From: Candidatus Kaiserbacteria bacterium
GTDB taxonomy: Bacteria > Patescibacteriota > Minisyncoccia > Phycocordibacterales > UBA2100
Assembly (NCBI GenBank): GCA_003545515.1
Contig: DPYD01000039.1
Location: 1 to 17,359 of the forward strand
Direction: 5' to 3'
Length of the DNA: 17,359 bases
This document shows, one piece after another, positions 1 to 6,000 of the stretch (its first letter is position 1; every line of letters starts with the position of its first letter). The notes under the pieces are model-generated. The model was not told the DNA's origin and did not search any database. It saw nothing but the letters and a program-made list of their open reading frames with translations. The translations under genes were made by a program, and so were the position numbers.

Positions 1-13
1 GGACAGAGATGCG

Positions 14-29
14 GGGGACAGGCACAGTT
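14..29 (+). repeat. RAYT element left inverted end
   Basis: GGGGACAGGCACAGTT, the exact reverse complement of 755-770. It is followed by TTTCCCG, so a short GGGG/CCC stem could form. Another GGACAG occurs just outside at 1-6, possibly part of a longer or second REP-like unit cut by the window edge. Confidence 0.8.
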
Positions 30-46
30 TTTCCCGTCGTCTCGTG

Positions 47-724
47 TCATAATATTGCTTTCACAGGTCTTCCCGGAACTCGTATTGTTGATGCCAACTT
101 GTATGTATCGACCATCTGCTCAACCCAGCGCATGTCGCCAAACGGCGCGCCTCTATTCAGCGAGGTGCGTAGTGAATCAAGATCTTTTGGAGAATCCGGC
201 GTGTTGATCCACGAGCGATAGTTGCGTGGTAAGTCGACAGGAGATTCAGAAAGAAGTTCCTTCTGCTTCTTTGTGCCGTTCAAACGAAGCCACGCGCTCC
301 CCCACTGCCACGATTCAGCATTTCTTGAGAGCTTTGCTCGCACAGGATTACGCTCAATGTATTTTAGCACTGTGAGGAGGTGGTAATCTGTTTTGGTGAG
401 AAACGATTTGTAGCGACCTTGATAGAGTGGGCCTGTACCGATGGTTTCTGTGAGTGTATGTACCTTCCGCGTGTGAGCATTCGTGAGCCAATGCATGAAG
501 TGTCTCATGTCTCCATCGTTCGCTGGATACAAAAGCAGATGCCAGTGATTTGGCATGAGCGCATAGCCGAGAATACGCATGCCAATCATCTCCTTTGCTT
601 CATGGAGGAGATAGAGGAAGAGTTCGTAATCGTTACGATCGTCGAAGATACGTAATCGACCAACGGCGCGATTGATGACGTGATACACATGATCACCAAC
701 ATCGACTCGTGCTACACGAATCAT
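47..724 (-). CDS. REP-associated tyrosine transposase (Y1/HUH, RAYT)
   Basis: A 225-aa single-strand DNA transposase of the IS200/IS605 Y1 superfamily, RAYT branch. The HUH metal-binding pair is visible as H60-W-H62 in 'MPNHWHLLL'. The catalytic tyrosine is most likely Y122 in 'KYIERNPVRA', a RAYT signature, preceded by 'YQGRYKSF' (about residues 101-108). N-terminal 'HVYHVINRA' (residues 12-20) is also typical. Length fits the family and no frameshift is seen, so the gene looks intact. It normally nicks and joins hairpin-containing ends, and the inverted ends flanking it fit that. The ATG at 724 lacks a clear Shine-Dalgarno sequence. Function is confident at family level; whether the element is mobile or domesticated cannot be told. 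Confidence 0.93.
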   Translation of the reverse strand: MIRVARVDVGDHVYHVINRAVGRLRIFDDRNDYELFLYLLHEAKEMIGMRILGYALMPNHWHLLLYPANDGDMRHFMHWLTNAHTRKVHTLTETIGTGPLYQGRYKSFLTKTDYHLLTVLKYIERNPVRAKLSRNAESWQWGSAWLRLNGTKKQKELLSESPVDLPRNYRSWINTPDSPKDLDSLRTSLNRGAPFGDMRWVEQMVDTYKLASTIRVPGRPVKAIL

Positions 725-737
725 TAAAATACTGTAC

Positions 738-770
738 CACAGTTTTTAGGGATTAACTGTGCCTGTCCCC
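738..770 (-). repeat. RAYT element right inverted end with hairpin
   Basis: Contains AACTGTGCCTGTCCCC (755-770), matching the left end inverted. It also contains an internal hairpin: CACAGTT 738-744 pairs with AACTGTG 755-761 around a 10-nt loop. CACAGTTTTT also occurs in direct orientation at 23-32 and 738-747. Such structured ends are the known substrates of Y1 transposases. Confidence 0.75.
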
Positions 771-1055
771 GTTATTTCCACCCAAATGATCACCGTGGAT
801 GTAGCTCGTGGTGGTAGCGACTGCGTTCGTCCCAGTCAATTCGTTCTCTAGTACTGTGAGTTGCCCGTCGTTGGGCGCCAAGATGCCACAGTTGGATTCT
901 GGGAGGGTTTCTGAAGTGTTTTCGTTCTCTGTTGAGGTTGCGGCGTTCTGGCTGCAACCAACAACAGATCCGGAGGGTTCTGGAGTTTCGGCGAGGATTA
1001 CGCCTGTTGGGGCGAATATCAACGCTATTAGGAAGAATGCTAGGGCTTTCGACAT
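753..1055 (-). pseudogene. Truncated orphan RHS-tip secreted protein (cassette 1)
   Basis: The first 100 codons of a protein closely related to the complete tip gene at 1484-2617. Both share a signal peptide ('MSKALAFFLIALIFAP', cleavage probably after VILA at residue 22), an acidic Ser/Thr/Glu linker, 'LENELTGTNAV', and 'TTTSYIHGDHLGG'. About two thirds of the residues match by eye. After HGDHLGG the frame runs 'NNGDRHS' and stops; the last five residues and the stop are encoded by the RAYT terminal repeat. The RHS core, toxin tip and any immunity gene are therefore missing from this side. The start is supported by exact alignment with the paralogue and by the shared leader upstream. It may still yield a short secreted peptide, but is best read as disrupted. 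Confidence 0.85.
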
Positions 1056-1098
1056 CTTTTCAGGTTACCAACAGCTTAGAGAGTTACCAACTGGACGG
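787..1098 (-). repeat. Tip-cassette head repeat, copy 1
   Basis: A 312-bp block collinear, with no net indel, with 2349-2660. It covers a leader, start codon, signal peptide, linker and HGDHLGG codons. Conservation is strongest at both ends: the leader/start (about 1053-1098) and the stretch 787-860. It drifts in the middle. Sequence upstream of 1098 diverges abruptly from the other copy. Confidence 0.85.
1064..1091 (-). repeat. GTTGGTAAC direct-repeat pair in cassette 1 leader
   Basis: Two 9-bp repeats, read on the minus strand as GTTGGTAAC, lie at 1083-1091 and 1064-1072 with a 19-bp period. They sit just upstream of the cassette 1 ATG. The same pair with the same spacing precedes cassette 2. 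They could be regulatory or recombination sites; the sequence alone cannot decide. Confidence 0.6.
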
Positions 1099-1145
1099 TT
1101 TAGATCGTGATGGTACCGTCTTGATGTTATGAGAAAAGTTGGTCA

Positions 1146-1478
1146 TCACTTATTACCTCGGACTTTTTCAAGCGCTTTTTCAAGTGGTGCCATATCAATT
1201 GATGTGCGATTGATGTTGTCGTTTTTATCAATCCACTTATGGAAACCTCCTCTCAGAACTCGAAGACCTTCTTCTGTCACGTCCGTACTCATTAAGCGAA
1301 ATTCTCTGGTTACCTCGTCTTTTGTGTTTGGCAAGCAATCATCGCTTGCTAGATTGTTTATACGAAGAAATTTTATTAGCTCCCAAACTTCATCTTGCAA
1401 ATATTCAAACGTAGCCAATGCTCCTGGCACTTCGAGTAGTGCGGCCAATCTAAATATTTGGAACGGTTTATCAGTCAT
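1146..1478 (-). CDS. Putative immunity protein for the 1484-2617 toxin
   Basis: A 110-aa small soluble protein with no signal peptide and no membrane segment. It starts 5 bp after the stop codon of the RHS-tip toxin, so it is almost certainly co-transcribed and perhaps translationally coupled; its own Shine-Dalgarno is poor. I do not recognise the family. The composition is mixed charged and mostly helical-looking, with 'LLEVPGALATFEYLQDEVWE' near residues 14-33 and a Lys-rich end. The call rests on position: in polymorphic toxin systems a small cytoplasmic immunity gene directly follows the toxin. It shows no resemblance to the other candidate immunity protein (2722-2985), as expected for partners of different toxins. 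Confidence 0.6.
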   Translation of the reverse strand: MTDKPFQIFRLAALLEVPGALATFEYLQDEVWELIKFLRINNLASDDCLPNTKDEVTREFRLMSTDVTEEGLRVLRGGFHKWIDKNDNINRTSIDMAPLEKALEKVRGNK

Positions 1479-1483
1479 GGTAT

Positions 1484-2617
1484 TTAATCAACCCTATTCA
1501 GTTGCGTCTTCGTCTGGGACGCATTTATCAAATTGCCGGTTTGTCTGTCTTTTATGAACGTCCCTCCCGCTTGTCGTATGCTGTCCTCTTTCAAGGTTTG
1601 CGTAGCTTTATCTGCTGTTTGGCTAGTAACCTCGTGCAGACCTTGCACTCTACCATTCTGGATAACCGCGAAATCTATTCTTCTTCCCTCGCCAGTGAAA
1701 GGATCTTTCGCAATTGTTCCGTCAGCATTCCTTAGGTACACTTCTCTTTGTATAGATGCATCGGGGAATTGTTTTGCTAGGTCGCTACCGAATTGGGCTT
1801 CTCGGCGCGCTCCGGAAATTGCATTCCGGAGCATATTATCTGCTGCCGACAATCCTTTGATTCCTGCTTTGATCTCCCCAACGGGAGTTAAGAAAAGTCC
1901 TCCGGCAACCAATTTTGTTCCTAAACTCGCATTCGGGTCGGCAATTGTTCTTCCTGTATCGAATGCATCGTATGCGGTAAGTGCGAGAAGTCCGGCACCG
2001 ATAATAAGTGGCACAATTCTGCCTTCAGGGTCTGATAAAGTGACTGGGTTATCGCGAGAATACGAATACGAATTTTGAAGCTGCGGATCAAGCAGTGCTC
2101 TTTGTCCATCTCTTGTTTGTCCGATTTCCCAAAATACCGGATCCTGACTCAAAAACTTTCCAACATCACTCGAATAGTAGCGATTGATCATGTAATCAAG
2201 ATTCGACTCTTGGTCCCGCTCCGTCCCAGCGAACTGCCGCTGGTCTTGGCTGTCTCCATCGCGGAATCGCTCTGCTCCATATGGATAGAAATCGACAATC
2301 TCATTTGCGAGGCCATTTTCGTCGCTGGTGACGTTTGTGCCACCCAAGTGATCACCGTGCATGTAGCTCGTGGTGGTAACGACTGCGTTCGTCCCAGTCA
2401 ATTCGTTCTCTAGTACTGTGGTCGACCCACCATTTAGCACTAAGAGGTCGCAGTGGGGTTCTTGCGGAGTTTCAAGGGTGTTTTCGACCTCTGTTGAGGT
2501 TGTGGCGCTTTGTGAGCAACCAGCGAAAGGATCAGGAACTTCTGGAGTTTCGGCGAAGATTACGCTCGTTGGAGCGAGTATCAGCGCTATTAGGAGCAAT
2601 GCTAGGGCTTTCGGCAT
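1484..2617 (-). CDS. Orphan RHS-tip secreted toxin with nuclease-like C-terminus (cassette 2)
   Basis: A 377-aa protein built as a detached RHS tip with its own start. Residues 1-22 are a Sec signal peptide ('MPKALALLLIALILAP', cleavage after VIFA). A Thr/Glu-rich linker follows to about residue 80. Then comes the RHS core: 'HGDHLGG', 'YPYG', 'GTERDQESNLDYMINRYY' and 'VGKFLSQDPVF', ending in 'SDPEG'. Next is a hydrophobic Gly/Ala/Leu linker (about 200-265). The last 106 residues (about 272-377) resemble a recurrent RHS C-terminal domain with 'GRRIDFAVI', 'HEVTS' and 'GGTFIKDR'. D315 and E329 look like a PD-(D/E)xK-type nuclease pair, though the usual Lys position reads Thr. The toxin activity is inferred. 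The small gene 5 bp downstream is the likely immunity partner. Confidence 0.8.
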   Translation of the reverse strand: MPKALALLLIALILAPTSVIFAETPEVPDPFAGCSQSATTSTEVENTLETPQEPHCDLLVLNGGSTTVLENELTGTNAVVTTTSYMHGDHLGGTNVTSDENGLANEIVDFYPYGAERFRDGDSQDQRQFAGTERDQESNLDYMINRYYSSDVGKFLSQDPVFWEIGQTRDGQRALLDPQLQNSYSYSRDNPVTLSDPEGRIVPLIIGAGLLALTAYDAFDTGRTIADPNASLGTKLVAGGLFLTPVGEIKAGIKGLSAADNMLRNAISGARREAQFGSDLAKQFPDASIQREVYLRNADGTIAKDPFTGEGRRIDFAVIQNGRVQGLHEVTSQTADKATQTLKEDSIRQAGGTFIKDRQTGNLINASQTKTQLNRVD

Positions 2618-2660
2618 CTTTTCAGGTTACCAACAGCTCGGAGAGTTACCAACTGGACGG
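2349..2660 (-). repeat. Tip-cassette head repeat, copy 2
   Basis: The partner of 787-1098, with the same length and order: leader, start, signal peptide, linker, HGDHLGG codons. The first 30 nt (2349-2378) match the giant RHS gene exactly at 3896-3925. The upstream edge at 2660 is sharp; beyond it the sequence is unrelated to that upstream of copy 1. Confidence 0.85.
2626..2653 (-). repeat. GTTGGTAAC direct-repeat pair in cassette 2 leader
   Basis: The same 9-bp pair with the same 19-bp period as in cassette 1, at 2645-2653 and 2626-2634. It lies 9 bp upstream of the ATG at 2617. Its retention in both copies while the linker has drifted suggests a function. Confidence 0.6.
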
Positions 2661-2721
2661 GGCGTGCGAACATCGTCATTCCTTGATGTATGACAGGAGA
2701 TTGTCGTCGAGGTTATCAAAC

Positions 2722-2985
2722 CTACTTATCAGTCTTGAGGCGTTCGATTTCGGCAATAAGCGCAGGTATATCTTCTCTCGCGTGCGCAACAAAATCTTGG
2801 TCTTCAACTGTTGCACCTAATAATTCGATGTCGTCATCTGATCGTGATGCCCCTTCTCCAATCATAATAAAGTTCGAGCCAGAATCGTGGTCACGACCTT
2901 CCACATATGACTTCCAGGGACCGGGACGAGCAGCGTCGCACCTTTTCTTAATTTCTTCTATTTTCTTCTCTGATAGTGGTTCCAT
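2722..2985 (-). CDS. Putative immunity protein for the giant RHS toxin
   Basis: An 87-aa soluble protein without signal peptide. It carries 'ARPGPWKSYVEGRDH' (residues 19-33), an acidic centre, and 'DQDFVAHAREDIPALIAEIERL' close to the C-terminus. This 'PGPW ... FVAHAR.DIP.LI.EI..L' layout resembles small proteins of the phage Ea22-like type and proteins I recall near RHS/CDI toxins (recalled, not searched). It begins 21 bp after the stop of the 2860-aa RHS gene in the same direction, the usual place for the immunity partner. The 21-bp gap is AT-rich with no Shine-Dalgarno, so coupling to the toxin is plausible. The binding partner would be the C-terminal tip of the RHS protein. Confidence 0.65.
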   Translation of the reverse strand: MEPLSEKKIEEIKKRCDAARPGPWKSYVEGRDHDSGSNFIMIGEGASRSDDDIELLGATVEDQDFVAHAREDIPALIAEIERLKTDK

Positions 2986-3006
2986 AATTTATCTATTAAT
3001 TAATAA

Positions 3007-6000
3007 CTATCTACTCGGATTGGGAACAGTTGGTTTAAACAGCTGTTCTGCTTGTTGCGGAGTAACGCCCTGCAAAGTAGAGTGGAATGGATTCGGGTTA
3101 GATCCATTTAATCTCGGAGAAGGCAACACATCTCCACCAATTTTTCTTACATCCCCCACGGTTGTAACTCCTACCTGGTTGTGTGGTAAAGATCTTGTTA
3201 AATCTAAAAGTGACGCGTCGGCACCACTGTTTACAGATACTCCTTCTAGTTTCCCAGAAGCATCTAGTGTAGCGCCTTTAGCGTTCTTAAATTGATTGGT
3301 AGAGCACGTGCCTCCTCTACAAACCAAAGCAGAATCTGGTAATCTCTGTGCTGCCCTCGCTGCATCTGCCGCATTATCAGCCGCTCGTATCGCTCTCACT
3401 CCAAGTCCAAACCCAGTCCCAAAGGGTATAAACGCTCCTGCCACGTCTGCTGCCAATGCCGCAGCTTCTGTCTTCACGTCGCCCCCGGTCAATGCAGCAC
3501 GCCCAAGACTGTAAAGGTCGTAGCCGATGAATGCAATGTCGAGCGCAGTGTCTATAAACTCTCCTTCCTTATCCGTATTCTTGACTGGGTTATTCGCACC
3601 GTATGAGTACGCATTTTGGAGCTGGGGGTTCGCAAGTGCGGCCTGTGTTCGCTCATCGACTCCAAGGTTAATAAATACTGGATCTTGAGATAGGAATTTC
3701 CCGATGTCCTGGTCATAATATCTGGCACTGGCGTATGTGAGATCGGACTCAGAATCGTATTCGAGACCCGAAAACTTTCTCTGTTCCGGAGTGGCGTTGA
3801 AAGTTTTTGACACTCTCTGCGTTCCATACGGATAGTAGTCCACAACCTCCCGGACAAGTCCGTTTTCATCTGAGGAAACATTCATTCCTCCCAGATGATC
3901 ACCGTGCATGTAGCTCGTGGTGGTAGCAGTAGAGGTCGCGCCGCCTCCGGTCTCGTAGGTGATCTCAAGAATAGGATCGCTTGCTGTTCCCGTGTAGTCT
4001 GCAGTTCTGATTTGAAGTCCCGTGATGCCTGTGCTGTTCCCCGGTGCAACATCCGTCGCATCATGACCTTCTCGAAGCCCAAGCTTCGTGTAGCTTGTTT
4101 TGCTTATCCACCCCAGGCCTGTTGCGTTGAGGGGGATTGAGAGGTAGGCGCCGGTTGAGACTCCCGTGATGTCAGTGTCGCTCGCCCCCGCTGTCGGATT
4201 ATCAATCGAGCCAATCTGGTCATAGTCCCCATCCGCGAGAGCCGTCGCGGAGGCGGTCGTATTCTGTACCACGCGTACAAAGTCGCTTCCGTCGTTATCC
4301 CCGTCACTTTTGGCATCAACATACACCTTGAGCGTAGCGGCTGTGATTGTAGCGTTGTCAGGAATGCTTGAGGTGTCGAACGGGAGTGCCGTGCGAGCGA
4401 TCCAGTATGTCGAGCCATCGTGTTCGACATAGGTATACGCGGTGGTCGCCGAACCTTCCGCAGTCCCCGACGTTGCGTCGTGTTCAATGGTCCAGTTCGA
4501 AGAGCCGCCTTTGTATATCTCTCCATCCCCGCCAGAACCGGCATAGAACGATGTGGTCGTGGGCGTACCGCCTCCGCCGCTACTCACTAGCTCTACCGTA
4601 GCTATCATCTCACCGCTTGGAGTGAAGATGTGCGCAGTCGATGTCGCTCCCGTCGTATTGAAATACTTATTCGGATATGCCGTCGTTATTCCACCAGTTG
4701 CTTTCTTCACGCGCTGATTTTCGTGGTCGTAGCCGTAGGTCGTCGTGGCGGAGCCATTTCCAGAAGCTGCGAGACGATTCCGGTAATCCCAAGTGTATGT
4801 CCAGTTTCCGGCTCCGGTGATATTTCCGTTGTTATCGTACGAATACGTAGTCGTAGCCAGGCCGTTTGCGACTTGCGTTACCGCGTGTGGATTTGCGTAT
4901 CCTGTTTCTCCATAGGTGTACGAACCGATGTCAGACTTGCTTGTAATGTTCCCTATCGCGCTATATGCATAGGAATGGCTGAACGGGGTGGAGCTCGCGG
5001 CAGTCGTCGAGGCGCTTGTGAGGCGGTAGAGATCGTCGTAGCCGAAGAGGACAACTTTGCCTGTACCGGTATCGGAGTAATCCGTGATGTTCGTTATATT
5101 GCCGACATTGTCGTACGTGTAGAAGATGTTTTGAAGTATTTCTGCAAGTCCACCTCCACCACCTGAAGCGGCGAGTGAGAATGTTGATGTTGTTGTGCTC
5201 CAAGCGCCGGTCGCACCATCGTCGTCAGAGAACTTGATGCGCCAGTAGTATGTGGTTGAAGATGCGAGAGCTGAACCGGCGTACGAGAGATCAGAGCTTC
5301 TGTTTCCCGCAGTCGTCGTCGCCATCGTGGTTGTGCCAGAGTCCCAGTAGGTACTGACGAAACTCGATGACGTTGCGACCTGAATGCGGTACCGGTTTGC
5401 TAGATCGCCAGAGTCAGGATCGTTGTAAATCGCTGAAAATTCGGGCGTAGGGTCGCTGATATTCGTCGGATTGGTCTCTCCTTCAGCGAGGAGCGATGTT
5501 GGCGCTGTTGGTGCCGAATTCGAACCCTCGGTATAGGTCACCTCGAGGATGGGGTCAGACGCTGTGCCCGTGTAATTTGCAGTTCTTATTTGCAGTCCCG
5601 TGATACCAGTCCCGCTCGTTGGAGCAGCATCCGTCGCGTCGTGCCCCTCTCGGAGACCAAGCTTGGTATAACTCGTCTTGCTCACCCACCCTCTCCCTGT
5701 GCTGTTGAGATTGATAGTCAGATAGCCACCAGTGCTTACACCCGTGATATCAGTATCCGTCGCACCTGCAGTAGGATTGTCTATAGCACCAATTTGATCG
5801 TAGTCGCCATTGGCGAGAGCAGTGGCAGAGGCGGTGGTGTTCTGCACCACTCTGATAAAGTCGCTCCCATCATTGTCTCCGTCGCTCTTCGCACTGACGT
5901 AGACTTTAAGATTGACATTTGTGATCGTAGCGCCGTCCGGAAGTCCCGACGTATCAAACGGAAGAGCTGTGCGTCCGAGCCAGTACGTTGAGCCATCGTG

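Larger units (their letters stand above)
14..770 (-). mobile_element. RAYT (REP-associated IS200-like) element
   Basis: A single-gene element bounded by a 16-bp perfect inverted repeat: GGGGACAGGCACAGTT at 14-29 and its reverse complement at 755-770. It encloses one Y1/HUH transposase. 'GGGGACAGGCAC' ends next to such transposases are a familiar feature of REP/RAYT loci (established knowledge). The right end folds further: CACAGTT (738-744) pairs with AACTGTG (755-761) across a 10-nt loop, as expected of the subterminal hairpins this family recognises. The element abuts the truncated tip gene at 771, so it probably inserted into that gene. The left flank visible is only 13 bp, so target-site details cannot be checked here. 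Confidence 0.8.

Noticed and set aside
1484..2617. Lipoprotein call from 'FAGC' near residue 34
   Set aside because: The Cys lies about 12 residues beyond the hydrophobic core and the -3 residue is Phe; a signal peptidase I site after VIFA fits better.
2690..3295. 201-codon plus-strand open frame spanning the RHS end and the immunity gene
   Set aside because: Crosses two well-supported minus-strand genes; low-complexity Ser-rich translation without recognisable motifs.
4630..5166. 178-codon plus-strand open frame inside the RHS gene
   Set aside because: Antisense shadow of YD-repeat coding sequence; Arg/Val/Cys-rich translation with no domain, and the minus-strand reading is unambiguous.
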